Shown here: positions 46,139 to 59,687 of the stretch, piece by piece
Layout: each line of letters begins with the position of its first letter
How positions within the stretch are numbered: position 1 is the stretch's first letter
Origin: Voacanga thouarsii
Lineage: Eukaryota > Streptophyta > Magnoliopsida > Gentianales > Apocynaceae
Length of the DNA stretch: 64,000 bases
Assembly (NCBI GenBank): GCA_026120185.1
Contig: JANUWF010001218.1
Span: 1,488,001 to 1,552,000, forward strand
Direction of reading: 5' to 3'
Notes under the pieces: model-generated
What the model saw: the letters and a program-made list of their open reading frames with translations, nothing else
Database searches by the model: none
What the model was told of the DNA's origin: nothing
Made by a program: the position numbers and the translations under genes

Positions 46139-46409
46139 TGTCTCATATTAGGCGAATTTATTTTTATTATAATAGTTAATATTTATTGAATGTTTTGCAT
46201 GAAAAATAATACTAAAGGATATTAGAATTAAACAAGATCATTAACTAATTTAATTAATGTATTTAATTCTTTTATTTAGGCACTTAGCTTTAAAAATAGA
46301 AAAGTATGAAAACGTTTATACTTTTCTCGCATGCTAATTATTTTAAGTCTTGTGTGCACTTTTCTCAAAGACCAAAGTCTTTGGGAAATTTTATTTGACA
46401 AGAAAAAAT

Positions 46410-48990
46410 ATTTTTCTTTAATTAAATAGTTATTTTAACTTAAACAAAAATTAATCCTTGATATTTTCTTAACGGTTTTTTATCCTTGACATAGAAAATA
46501 TTATGGATTTAGAAATTTTTGTATGTTAAAATGGAAAGTCATTTTAATTCATTTTAGCAAAGAAAAAATTATTTTTGTCAAATAATGCCTTGAGATCAAA
46601 ATCTCTAGGAATTTTTAAATGGAAAAGTTTTGAAATTATTAAGTTTTTGACTTAAATAAAATTAATCCATAAGGAAAGATTTCTCAAAGAGTATAAACCT
46701 TGACAGAGAAATTTTTTATGGATTTAGACATTTCATTTTAAGTTAAAGGAGAACTTAATTGGAATTTTTCAAATAATATTTTTTCAAGAAAATCCTTATT
46801 TAAAAAATTAAGTGGGAGAGGGATTCCAATAGCCCCACGGCTTCCATCACGATCCTCATTAGAGATTGTGGGTCTCCTCGCATCATCATGGGAGTGAGCC
46901 CATATAGGATGAAGATACCACAACGATCTAGAACTAATAGAAAGATGTAATTAATAATTCGGGACATGTATTATGATCGGTCGACCCACGTTGGAGGTTA
47001 TAGTGTGAGATATATCCATAAGAAATGAGAAGAAATGGGCATCTCCTTGATGGAGTTATCTTCTAGATCATTACCTGGAAGGAAAATTAATTTGTGGTGG
47101 TTGACACATTTAGCTTAGGAAACTGTTAATCTTCCCAAGAAGCTATATTAGTTTTTTCAAGAGCTAAATTAGTCATGTTAAAGATAATAGCAATGGAGTT
47201 AGCTATTATCAAGTTTAATATGATGATAAAGTGCACAAAATTATTTTTGTTTTACAAATATTGAGAATTTCTTTTATTTTTTTTTCAAAATTTCAAAAAT
47301 AATTTGTGGAGGTTTATTTCAGTTCCTTGGCCGTTATTCTCTATGAGAATAAGCTAACGGGTCAAAATTATGTGGATTAAAAAAGGAACCTGGACATAAT
47401 ACTCACAGCCGAAGAGTATTAGTATATATGAGACCTGCCCAGTAATCGGGGAAGGTTCCGCTGCTGAGGATTGTGAGACTAAAAAGGCATGAAAGAAGAT
47501 TGATGAAATGGCCCGATATTATATGTTAGCATCCATGTTAAATGTGCTACAGTCCAAACACGAGCATATGGCTACTACATATGATATTAACACATCTCTA
47601 GCTACAATGTTCGCGGATAAGAGTCGGCCTGTAAGGCAGGAGGCTGTTAGAACAATCATAAACACCAAGATGGCTAATGGAGTATCAGTCAGAGAACATA
47701 TGGGTTTTTTTCTTAAAGGGTTAATTAAATGGTTATTTTAACTTTAAAAAAATTAATCCTTGATTATATTCTTAAAGGGTTTTCATCCTTGACATAGAAA
47801 ATATTATGGATTTAAAAATTTTTTTAAGTTAAAATGGAAAGCCATTTTAATTTATTTTAGTAAAGAAAAAATTATTTTTGTCAAATAAAGCCTTGAGATC
47901 AAAATCTCTAGGAATTTTTAAATGGATAAGTTTTGAAATTATTAAGTTTTTTACTTAAATAAAATTAATCCTTGAGGAAAGATTTCTCAAAGGGTATAAA
48001 CCTTGACACAGAATTTTTTTATGGATTTAGACATTTTATTTTAAGTTAAAGGAGAACTTAATTGGAAATTTTCAAATAATGTTTTTTCAAGAAACCCCAT
48101 ATTTAAAAAACTAAGAGGGAGATGGGTTCCGATAGCCCCACAATTTCCATCACGATCTTTATTAGAGATCGTGGGTCTCCTCACGTTACCCTAGGAATGA
48201 ACCCGTATAGGATGGAGATACCACAAGGATCTAGGACTAATAGAAGGATGTAATTAATAACCCGGGACACGTATTATGATCGGTCAACCCACGTTGGAGG
48301 TTATAGTGCAAGGTATGTCCATAAGAAATTAGAAGAAACGGCCATCCTCTCGATGGAGTTATCTTCTAGATTATTACCTTGAAGGGAAATTAATTTGTTG
48401 TGGTTAACACACTTAGCTTAAGAAACTGTTCATCTTCCCAAGAAACTATGTCAGTTATTCTAAGAGACAAATTAATCATGCTAAAGATAATCGTAATGGG
48501 ATTAGCTATTATCAAGTTTAATATGAGGATATAGTGCACAAAATTATTTTTGTTTTATAAATATTGAGAATTTCTTTTTTTTTTTTAATTTTAGAAATGG
48601 TTGGTAGAAGTTCGTTCAGTCCCTTAGCCATTATTCTCTGTGAGAATAAACTAACGGGTCCAAACTATGTGATTTGGAAAAGGAATCTGGACATAATACT
48701 CACAGTTGAGGAGTATAAGTATGTTCTACACGAGACTTGCCCAATAATCAGGGAAGGTTCCTTCGCTGAGGAGCGTGAGGCTAAAAAGAAATGGAAGAAG
48801 GCTGACGAAATGGCCCAAAGCTATATTTTAGCCTCCATGTCAAATGTGCTACAGTCCAAACATGAGCACATGGCTACCACATATGATATTAACACATCTC
48901 TAGCAGGAGGCCCGCAAGGCAAGAGGCCCTAAGAACGATCATAAACATCAAGATGGCTGAGGAGCATCAGTCAGAGAGTATATGCTCAAG
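46410..48990 (+). repeat. 1.3 kb tandem duplication of leader plus Gag start
   Basis: ATCCTTGACATAGAAAATAT occurs near 46482 and 47785, an offset of 1303 bp. The leader, splice-acceptor-like tract and Gag start all appear twice. The junction is at about 47703, where Gag (VSVREHMG) passes directly into leader sequence. Confidence 0.85.
47300..47703 (+). pseudogene. Truncated Gag, copy B2a
   Basis: The initiating ATG is changed to ATA. The clean piece at 47508-47703 reads MARYYMLASMLNVLQSKHEH and ANGVSVREHM, equivalent to the first 130 Gag codons. It ends at the duplication junction. Confidence 0.75.
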
Positions 48991-50567
48991 ATGATTGCTG
49001 CTTTCGAGAAAGCAGAAGTCTTGGGGGCTGTTATTGACCCCAAAAGCTAAGTGGACATGGTTCTTGAATCTTTGCTAGGCTCATTCACTCAGTTCAAGTA
49101 GAATTACAATACGAACAAGTTAAACATGGGTTTAACTGAGTTGATGAAGGAGTTCCAGATAGCAGAGAAGGTCATGAAGCCACAAGCTAGAGTTATGATG
49201 GCTTCTTCTTTGAGAATTGAGCCCAAGCCAAGAAAGTTCAAGAAGAAGAAGGGTAAGGCAGTGCATCCACCCAAAGATAAACCTAAGGGCAAATGCTTCA
49301 AATATGGGAAGAACGGATACTGAAAAAAGAAGTGTCCAGATCTTCAGGTAAAGAAAAACTCCATAGGTAATGTTCTTTATCTAGAGTCTATATCAATGGT
49401 TGAATCAACTTCTACTTAGATTGTTGATTTAGGAGCCATCGATCATATTTGTAACTCATTACAGGGGTTTAGGAATGTTAGAAAACTCCAGAAAGGCGAA
49501 TATGGACTACGTGTGGGAAGTGAAGCATAAATTTGGGCCTTTACTGTGGGAGAACTAGAACTTACTTTTGATTGTAATAGAATAGTTATTTTGAAGGATA
49601 TTTTATTTGTTCCTAATTTTAGACAGAATTTTGTTTCAGTTGCAAAACTAATAAATTAAGGATACTCTATTTCTTTCCATTCTGGTATTACTATAATAAG
49701 AAATGGAAAAACTATATATATTAGGCACATGTATGAAAATTTATTCTTCATTAATCCTATTAACAATCAATTTAATAACACTCAATCAAAACTTTTAAAT
49801 AGGAAGATAAAGACTAATATCAAAGACTCATATCTTTGGCATCTAAGGTTGGGTCACATTAATTCAACCAAGATTCAGAGATTAATCCATGATGCGCCTT
49901 TAGGCTTATTGAGATTGGGAAGTTAGCCTCAATGTGAATCTTGTCTTATAGGGAAAATGACCAAAAGGTCTTTTACCCAAAAGGTGGATAGTGCCAAAGA
50001 AGCATTGAGTCTTGTTCATATTGATGTGTGTGGTTGTTTGTCTGGACCAACAAGAGGGGGGTTTGAGAAAATCACTTTCATAGATGATTGTATAAGGTAT
50101 GGTTTTATTTTTCTAATGAAACGTAAGTCTGACTCTTTCAACAAGTTCAAAGAGTTTAAAATTGAAGTAGAGCATTGAACAGGTAAGCTAATCAAGACCT
50201 TACAATTGGATCGTGGTAGAGAATACTTTCTTGGTGAATTCAATGATTACATGGTACATTATGAGATAGTATTTCAACTCTCTACGCTAGAGACACCCTA
50301 GTAGAATGGAGTAGCTGAGAGAAGGAACAGGACATTGATGGAAATGGTCTAAAGCAGATGTCTCATGCTACTCTTTGAGTATTTTTTTGGGGATATGTCC
50401 TAGAAATTACGGCATATATTCTGAATTTAGTACCTTCCAAGTCAGTATCTAGGACTCCCTATGAGATGTAGATTGGGCGTAAGCCAAGTCTAATTCATCT
50501 CAAGATATGGGATTGTCCAACTTATGTACTGATCAAGGGAGACAAGTTAGAACCAAGATCAAAATTA
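48597..50567 (+). pseudogene. Gag-protease-integrase, copy B2b
   Basis: The ATG at 48597 opens a good Gag N-terminus (SSFSPLAIILCENKLTGPNY, VIWKRNLDIILTVEEYKY) with the Trp codons intact. A short deletion at about 48903 shifts the frame. The knuckle reads CFKYGKNGY (second Cys and His lost). The pre-integrase block SYLWHLRLGHINS at about 49830 and integrase words (LVHIDVCG, FIDDCIRYGF with the second Asp kept) follow, with stops between. Confidence 0.8.
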
Positions 50568-50746
50568 TGCAATTTTTTCCCTTCATCAAACAACATATAT
50601 GTTCATTGTCCAAATACTAAAAGACACTTCTGAAATTGCTAACAAATTGATGATGAGAATTTTTACGAAATGAGATTCTTTGCTCTTCAGAAGTAGTTTT
50701 TCAAAGGTTACATTTTTACCACTGCTGCATCAAACTGGACCTTCTA

Positions 50747-53700
50747 TGTAACACCCCTACTAAATGTAACAGCGAAAGCATATCAAAACCGAGTGTCGCC
50801 CCGTCCAGTTACCCAGATAAGGAATTTTTATAACGAAAAAAAACCAACAGAGTATGTAAGGTCCAGATCTATACAACAACCTATATTGATGGTCACGTGC
50901 ACATATATAATAAAGAATCTCATATATGAAAATTTCCATTCAACATCAGTAATAAGATACATTATCCAAAAGGGAAACGTCCGGACCTATTCTGCTGTCA
51001 CTGTGGTATCGTCCTCTATCTGTAGGCCTACTCATCTCCGGATCCTACAAAAAGGGTAAGATAAAAGACACATGTGAATGAAAAATCATCCAGTGAGTCC
51101 CGTATGTGCTAGTGCTTTATCAAAGAGATATAATACATAAAACTTTTGTGAAATAGCATATCGTATGTTCACTGGAAACGATTCCAAAACTCTTTAACGA
51201 AGAGTTTATTCAAAACTCAATCATTTTTGAAAAAATACATTTTAATTTCAAATCATTACCCCAGTTTTTTTTCAAATCAAAGGCACTTCTCCAACTGAAG
51301 GTCGGCCTGTATTCACATGCAAGTCTCGCAGTCCTTACTTTTAGCACCACGTATCATTGTACTGAGACCACAGCATCTAGTACTTAACTGTGCATCACCG
51401 GAATAAGTACACCGCAGTGTACTTCTGCTCAAGTATACCGCAGCATACCTAATGTACCGCAGTACACAATTTTTTACTTGCCATTATAAGCTAGGGGTCC
51501 CAATCCTGACGTCAATCACCATCGAGACGGTAAGGAGTCAAATGCACCGAGTGTCCCCACCCGGTACCCAATGAATGACTCAAAATAAGAAGTGCCCACA
51601 GACGTGGCAATTGCCAGGTGCTAAACGGCTAGCCAGGATAACTCATCTCAATGCCTTGTCAATGTCCCCATTCGGAGCAAGATACTCCCTAGAACTAGCC
51701 AGGTTACTAGGGTCATCTAACTCTAACGTAGGCTAGTATAAAGATCAAATTCCTTGTTAAGTACTCAACGTTAACAATACCAACCTCATCTAACTGATTA
51801 GGCCAGAGGGTTATCTGATCCCGCAAGATTTTCAAATCAAAATAATTTTGGGGAAAGACAACATTTTTCAGAATTTGATCCCACTGACTCACAAGTTAGA
51901 TTATCATTCACATAGACTCTGCAGAGCCAATCAATTCATTCCATGGCACATCAGGCCAGTAAAACAATTTCATGGATCAAAAGGTCGTTTTTCAAAAGTC
52001 AATCTCATCACAAGAGATCATTTTTCAAAATCATATTAAAACAAGATAAAGAGTTCTGTTTACACATCAAAACATGTTTCCAAGAGTATTCGGGTCGTTT
52101 TCCCCGTACTCAATCACAAAAATTATTTCCTAAGGGTACTTAGGTCATTTTACTAATACCCGATTCCAAAAAGACTTTTCAAGGGTATTCAGGTCATTTT
52201 ACCCTTACTCGATTTGAAAAATATTCACAAGAGTTCCAATAAGGATATTTTGTTCATTTACCGAATATTCGAGTTCCAAAGGTTTTCATAAAACATTTCA
52301 ATAAGGACATTTAGATCATTTTTCAAATACCCGATTCCAAAAGGAACTCATTTCAAGAAATTCAGAATTCTAATCCCAAAAGAAGATTAAATTCAAAATT
52401 TTCAAACATATTTTCATAAAATGTTCTAATAAGGGCATTCCAGTCAATTTATGAATACCCAATTTCAAAATTTACCATTTTTTGAAAATCCCAAACATGT
52501 AATCCAAAAAGGACTAAATTCACAAATTTCATCCTTTAATCATCCAATAAGGTTTCCAAGCCAATTATGATGTTCAATCGAGCCCAAAATAGTATAAAAT
52601 AATTCTTGCTTAGATAAATCTTAAATATATTCAGAAATTTTTAAAATGATATATAACATAGCATTTCATGGAAAAACAAAGCACACTAGCTTTAGAAAGA
52701 GTTTTAGAAATCCAATGGACTCATCTTGTGTCCTAACTAAACTCTTTTCGTTTACGGCTGTTCAACTATCGTTTCCATAGATTTCAACGTTTTGTTGGTC
52801 GTTTACCGACAAACCTACACAAAACATCGTTTTTGGGTTAAATCGTGTTCGGCTAAAAAATAGTTGACGGTTAGCCAACATCCAGTAGACAAGTAGCCGA
52901 TGGTTAAGGAAAACATTCAACTTTCGTTCACGTCTTTTTTTCATTGTTTGATCAATTCTTTCATTTTCCTTTTCTCACATCCTTCTCCCTTCATAAACAA
53001 GGGATTCACTTCATATTTACCATTTCTTTTAATCCAAAATCACATAATTAATCATCTTTAAGTTCATCCATTTTCTGACTCATTTTTTTCATAGATTAAC
53101 ACATGATTTTATTTTGCACATAACTTTCAATCCATAACTCCGATTTGGCTCTATGATATACCAAAACGATCGTAAGACTCTTAACTTTAATTATATATAG
53201 GCTGTTTTTAGAGTTCTAGTTCTAATAACACAATACTGGGCAAAAATTGCCCCAATAATTTTGTCTTAATTTTACTATTCATGCTTTCCTTTGTTTTCCT
53301 TTAGCCTTTAGCACATTGGAACCATTAATTCATTCAATCCTCCTTCAAATCATCTTTAATTTTGAATTTTTAGATTTCTAGTAGCTCACAAAAGCCACAC
53401 TTATTTCACACAAATTCATCTCTTCTAATCAAAAGCTAGTTTGAACTATTTTTTTCCCAACTAAGTATATTCCATATTTACTCTACTTTGATCATCACCT
53501 CTTCAACCGAAAATAAGCCTTCAAGCTACCATAATTATTTAGTTCTTCCTCACACAAAACATCATTCAAAGGCCCTTAGACAGCCGACACATATACAAGC
53601 ATGTATAAAGTTCATACACAAAAGTTCACAAACTCTAATTTTGATTCGAAATCAATACATGAAAGTCATGTTTTTATGTTAAAATTCACATCATCATAAT

Positions 53701-54814
53701 CATCATTCACCCAACAACAACTTTAATTCAAACAAGGTAAGGTTTTACCTTGTATTTGAGGCTATTTGGTGTGATTTTGCTGCAAGAACACACCATGAAC
53801 ATACATACTTCTTTCTTTCTCTCTCCTTTTTATTTTTCTCCCTATTTTTCTCTAGCTTTTTTTTCCTTGTTTTCTCTTGTTTTTCCTTCTTCAAGGCTGG
53901 CTGAAATTCTGGCTGTTATAACAGCCTTCCCACTGCCATTCTCATCAAAAATTTGGCCAAGAAAATTTTAAATCAATTAATTGTATGGTGGCTAATGTAT
54001 AGATGTGTTCCAATAAAAAATTTACACACCAACCACTTTAATTTCCTCCACAAAAATTTTCTTATTTCATCTTGCAAGGCTAACGAAATTCTTGGACAAT
54101 TTCTAGCCATTCATTCATCTTCTCTTGGTCTAAATATTAGCTAATTATATTGCTTAAAACCTTAATCAAGTGGGCCTACAAGTGATATGTTCTAATTACA
54201 AAATTACACATCATTCTTTATTTATTTTGTAAAAGCTTATTTAAGAAGTCTTGCATGCATGAATCTTTCATACATCCTCTTATTATTTGACACTTGTCCT
54301 TGGCCACCAATCACAAGAAGCCACACGTCCTATTTTCAACCGCATTTTTCTATTTTCTTTAGAAATAATCAAAATCGGGTCCGTAACAGGAAAATATTTT
54401 ATTTCACCAATCAACTCCAAAAATTCCACTGAATTCATTGATAACACATAAATTCTTCAATTCCTTCTCTCCTTTGTCAAATTTGCGGTCAAAGTCACAG
54501 GCACGACCAAAATAATGAAAATGCCCCCGACACCCCAGGTAGCATAATTCACACCAAAACGTGCATTTCATCGCACTGATCAATTTCTCTTTTTAGAGTA
54601 CCCTATAATTCTTATTTTGTAAATAATAATAACCTTCCGAAAATTTAGGGTACAGGTAGAACAAATCTAATAATTACATCCAGATCTCGACAAAATATTA
54701 TTATACCAAAATATTCGTCTCATTATACCGATCACCTTTTGTTTTGACCATTGATATAAATTCTCATCCTATGACAAATATTAGCCAATTGAAAGTAAAA
54801 GATGGCGTGTTACA
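50747..54814 (-). repeat. 3' LTR of the Tekay-like element, 4.07 kb
   Basis: Ends TGTAACACC (50747) and GCGTGTTACA (54814). Segment 52740-53185 and the last 100 bases match the partial LTR at 55201-55796. A CT-rich 5'UTR-like part (53790-53900) is present in plus-strand reading. No coding capacity. Confidence 0.78.
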
Positions 54815-55200
54815 TTCTCCCCTCATTACAAAAAATTTCGTCCTCGAAATTGGCTTACTTTTGAGATAAACCTAGGTACTTTTTCAAAATCTTCGTTTTC
54901 GTTTTTCCAAGTTGCATCTTACACAAAATAATGATTCCATGATACTTGTACAAGTGAAATTTTCTCATTCCGTAATTCATTTTCAGCATATTCCAAGATC
55001 TTAATAGCTTTTTCCTCATTCTTCAAGCTTAGAGTCATCTCAATGGATTTTTCATTCAAAATGTGGGCAGGATTAGCCACATACTTTTGAAGTTGGGGTA
55101 CATTAAACACGTTGTGAGTAACTTGAAGTTCTACTAATAACTCTCATCAATAGGCTACTTTCCCAATCCTCTCGACAATAGGGAATGACAAATAGCCAAG
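54815..55200 (-). pseudogene. Chromovirus pol C-terminus (integrase end, chromodomain)
   Basis: The minus-strand reading gives FNVPQLQKYVANPAHIL, then AIKILEYAENELRNEKISLV and QVSWNHYFV, then a stop and an ATWKNE-like word. This is the end of Ty3 integrase and its chromodomain (usual pattern VFHVSxLRKYV... ILDRxxxxLRNKxIxxVKVxW). It is followed by TTTCGAGGACGAAATTTTTT and a polypurine tract TGAGGGGAGAA directly before the LTR, a hallmark of Tekay/Del chromoviruses. Everything upstream in pol and gag is deleted. Confidence 0.82.
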
Positions 55201-55796
55201 GGGCTCACGTGTCCTAAGCAACTCTTTCCGTTCACAACCATTTAACCTTCGTTTCTACCATTTTTGACGTTCCGTTGGCCGTTTGTCGTTAAACCTATAC
55301 CAAACATCGTTTTTGGGTCAATTCATGTTTGGCCGAAAAATAACCAACGTGCCCGACGGATAGCCGACATCTAAACGATGTTTAGCCGATGAGGTCGACG
55401 GTTAGATGACAATCAAGGAAAACATTCAATTTCCGTTCTCGTCATTTTTTCGTCGTTTGTTCGATTCTTTCGTTTTCCCTTTTTTCACATTCTTTCTCCC
55501 TTCAAAAACAAGGGATTCACTTCATATTTCCCCAATTATTTTATCTAAAATTACACAATTAATCATTCATAAATTCATCAATGTTCTAAGCAAAATTCTG
55601 AAATTTGTTGTTTTAACACATGATTTTGTTTTGGACATAACTTTTAATCTACAACTCCGATTTAGCTGTGTGATATATCAAAACAATCATAAGACTATTT
55701 GTCATTGTACCGATCATATTTTGTTTTGGCCATTGATATAAATTTTCATCCTATGACAAATAGTAACCAATTGAAAGTAAAAGGTGTGGTGTTACA
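55201..55796 (-). repeat. Partial 5' LTR of the Tekay-like element
   Basis: Matches 52740-53185 (ACATCGTTTTTGGGT, AACAAGGGATTCACTTCATA, ACTCCGATTTAGCT) joined to the LTR start block (CCTATGACAAATAG.AACCAA). The 1.5 kb between these blocks is missing. It ends GGTGTTACA at 55796. Confidence 0.8.
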
Positions 55797-57654
55797 TTCT
55801 GCCAATATTAGTACTATTTTGGTCTTCTTTTTAGCCATCCTAGCACACCCCAAGCTCACAAAAATTTCAGCTTTCCTTCCTCTCAAATCCCTTCCTTGTT
55901 TAGGCAAAAACAATAGCACAAGACTTCTTTATTCACCTTTCAATTTTCCCTAAGACTAGAGCCAAAAAACCATCCAACTTTCCCCTTCTTTTCTCTCTTA
56001 TTTTCAGCCATATTTCAGCCAAAAAACCAGACCTAAACCCTTCTTAAACCTTGCTGGAATTCGGCTACAGCAATAGGGACAAAAGCTGTCATCTTTTCCT
56101 TCTTGTGATCAAGAGACCGAAACAAGATCAACTTCTCCTAAACACTAAAGCACCTAACCCTAACCTATTCCCTTCATCAAACCAGCTCTCAATCAAACCT
56201 TAAACACCCTCTACTGCCCAGAAATTCCAGCCACCAACCCTTTTCCCTAGCACAGCCAAAACAACACCAATCTCTACCAAAATCGAAACTTAAGAGCAAG
56301 GTAAGCAACTCTTCAACCTTCTCCAACTTTTATTCAATTCTTCTTCTTCTTCTATCCTAAATTTCAAACCAAAGGGGATTGATTTACCCCTATCACTCGT
56401 GACCTTCGAATCAAGAAAACCAAGAGCAACCACACGACTCTTCTTTCCAAAGTAAACTCAATGAAGCACAAAAGGCGCCACATTTGCTTTTGTTGTGCCA
56501 TAAAAGAGGTATTTGAGGCCTAACTTTACTGATTTAAATAAGGTTGACCCTATAGTGATGCTATTATGCATGAAATCTTACATGAAAAGTATGAATAAAT
56601 AGGATTGATGTGATTTGACGGTACAATAGTATGAACTAGGAGTATATGGAGTAAAGCGTGGTTCAATATTGCTATAATGACCTAAAACTATTGTATGTTG
56701 AATAAAGATGGAATCTTTTAATAAAGTTAGGGTTAATATATGGAATTGATGGTAATTGATTATGAAAGTCATTATATAGTTAATGTGAACTGATTATAAG
56801 CATGCATGGATGAGATGAATAACCATGGAAAGCATAGAGGTGATTTAATGAATTAATCCATTTAAATGCTATGGATGAATTAGATGATTAATATGGTCAT
56901 AGGGATTCATGATCCATGAAAGGATAAGTGGATGCATATTTGGTTTTTAATTATAGAATCATTGATACTAGATAAGGAAGAAAGTGAAAAAGAGATCAAG
57001 TATTGTTTTAGTTTATTATTGAGAATATCCAAGTAAGCCTCTACATAACTGTTTTGCTAAATATTACCTGTTTGCAAGTCTTTTGTACAAGGGTATTGGA
57101 ATGGTGTCATTATGATGGTTGACATGATGATTGAAACGAGGATTGAACATGATGAAATAATATTGTGGTATTTTAATACTTGGATTGAGAACGTGGATAT
57201 TTTAAACTCCAAATGATTTTGTCAAATCTTAACTTTCAAACTAAAAATGGTTTTTTTTTTTTTTCCTTTATCACTAAAACGTTTTGAAAAGCTTGATGTG
57301 AAAATCATGTTTTGCAAAGACAAGGTAATTAATGATTGTGAAAACAAGGGAAATGATTCTGCTCCTAGATGGGAAGCGTTTAGTACTCAATGGGGGTAGG
57401 CTAGTGGTACCAGTCTTGGAGAGTTAAAGTGAGTTTTCTGACAGGTAGCCACCTCCAGAAGATAAACTCTGCTTAAAGAGGCGATAGTACTACATATTGG
57501 TCTATACGGACTTTATTTTCTGGGTTGGACAAACAATGTGTTGGGTGTAGAGATGGTGGAGTATCTCACCCTAGTGGGCGGTTCACTTACTGCCCAGTGT
57601 TGAACGGTTACATTAGGAGCTATCATGATGGTAATCATGATATTGCTTTGATAT

Positions 57655-59687
57655 TGAAGGAATTGACAGAGAACAGAGCATACATACGGTGAATGAAAAT
57701 GGAGAAAATAAACATTAAATAGAGCATGGCAGCAGCATGGAGGCTTGAAAAACATACATCTTAGAGCCTTAAACCTTGAAGATTGAGGAAGAATGGTTTG
57801 AACCTGAAGAAACAGCTTCCTTCTCTTCCGTGAGACCAAGTTTTCGATGCAAAACCTGTCCGGCTCTTTCTTCTCCTCCGGTAAATCCTTAATGCTTGGC
57901 TCTTCAATTCTCAGAATATGACCACAGCCTAATCCAGTTGGTGAACACAGAAAATGGAATGAAGAAAATCTCTTAGGTTATTTTTTCCACCCCCAACTCC
58001 TCGGTAGGCTTCTGTTGGTTTCATAATGCAAAACAAAAACCAAAAGCCAGAAGGAGAAAAGGCACAAGAGAGGGAGAGAGCCAAAAGACTTTGGAAAAAT
58101 ATTTTTATTGTTTTCCCTTTTCTTTTATTTTATTTTTCCACACAGAAAGCCAAGAGTCATGAAACCAAAAATAATTATTTTGATAAAAATAATATTTTCG
58201 GGATTTAATATCCAATATTATTAACAAAATAAATTTTGGCTTCACCTTAAACTCTTCTGAACTGTGTCCGAAAAAATCTTATGGTCTAGGCTATTGGACC
58301 AAAATAATATTTATTATTTTTCTTGCACCCGAAAAGCCCAAAATAATAAACATTAATTATTTTTCTTGGGATTAATTAAATAACCCAATAAATAATTAAT
58401 TAACCTAAATGAACCAAAAATAATTAAACTTTAATTATTTATTTCTTGAGATTTAATTAAATAAATAACCCAATAAATAATTAAGTATTAATTATTTTCC
58501 TCTAGTTTAAGTCCCGGTTAATTTTCTAATTATTCAAACTGAACCTAAGCTCTGAATAATTAATTAACCAATTAATCCAGACAATAAATTTCTCTCCATT
58601 TATTTTATTCCAGTCCAATAATAAATTAAACTTCTCGAATAAAATAAAACCCTCTCAACTGAGATCAATTTCTCAACCCAAAAATAATTAGGACTTACGG
58701 GCTATTTCGAAGACCAAAAAGACACATCGCCTTGGCTACTAAAATTATCAAAATACCCCTACTATATAAATAGTTGTATTTTGCATTTTAAATATTTCCT
58801 AATATCACTATAAGGAAATATTGACCCCAAGGACAGTGCTGCATTAGCAAAGTCTTCGACCTACAGGTAAAATGACTAAAATACTCCTCTACACATCGTC
58901 GTACATTTAGAGAGGAATAAGTGTACTAACACCTCTCTAAATGACATCTACCATCCTTAGGCTTCTAATCCAATGATCCACGACTTCCTGAAGTGCTTCT
59001 GCTTTCCAAGGGAGTTACCCTAAAGCACACATCCAAATCATGTGTCCCAGGGCCCTGGTTATTTAGATCATTCAGATAACCACAAGGGGCGATATAGTGT
59101 AGAAACTATCTTGTACAAGTCTATCTTAACTAACTAGTTACACATACCTAACATGCAAGTATATTGGCACTATAATAGAACCTTAACTATAGCATATCAA
59201 AGTATATGTTTCCAGCTTCGTCAGAACACCAACTCATACTCCAGTCATAAAGTACTAGTCTACGCTGTAGTAATAGTAGTTTAGGTTTCTACCATATAGT
59301 ACTTTAAGAAACCACTACTACAGATCCTGTTTTACGTATTCAAAATACGCTTATGTCATGAAGTGAGTGAACTACTCACTAGCTAAAGGTAAGCCATTCC
59401 CCATTTAGAATTCATAACATAATAACCTAAACATGATGAGATTCCCATTCTCATCAATCAGTTAAGAACAACTGTTTATATGTTTAAATAACACATGATC
59501 CATACCTTATTGTGAAAGACCTCCATTCACATGGATCACTTATTTACACACAATTGGTCTATTCCAAATGAAAATGTGCACAAATAAAGAAAATAAATTC
59601 ACAAACAATTTCTGAAAATAAATTCTTTTAATAAAATATTCGATATTTTCATCAGAAACCTAGTCTAAGAGAGTATACATTCCAACA
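57655..59687 (-). mobile_element. Solo LTR of the copia family, copy D, 2.03 kb
   Basis: Starts TGAAGGAATTGACAG (57655) and ends CATTCCAACA (59687), with perfect 5-bp duplications GATAT (57650-57654, 59688-59692). Long similarity to copy A, e.g. GACACATCGCCTTGGCTACT, GTATAGTA and AACCTAGTCTAAGAG. It splits the surrounding Ty3-type LTR. Confidence 0.9.

Larger units (their letters stand above)
45495..50567 (+). mobile_element. Second internal region of the copia family, truncated
   Basis: Primer-like site, leader (45507-47297), Gag, protease and integrase, parallel to 37936-41750 of the first unit. Similarity stops at about 50567, in the integrase C-terminal region (after DKLEPRSKLC-like words). 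RT, RNase H and a further LTR are absent. Confidence 0.82.
50747..55796 (-). mobile_element. Tekay-like chromovirus, deletion derivative, 5.05 kb
   Basis: LTR at 50747-54814, pol remnant at 54815-55200, partial LTR at 55201-55796. Both outer ends are TGTAACAC / GTGTTACA. The flanking 5-mers TTCTA (50742-50746) and TTCTG (55797-55801) form a target duplication with one transition. Most of the interior, the inner part of the 5' LTR and a block of 1.5 kb within that LTR are deleted. Confidence 0.8.

Noticed and set aside
58026..58208. Lys/Glu-rich 60-codon ORF
   Set aside because: Located in the solo copia LTR on the antisense strand; composition-driven.
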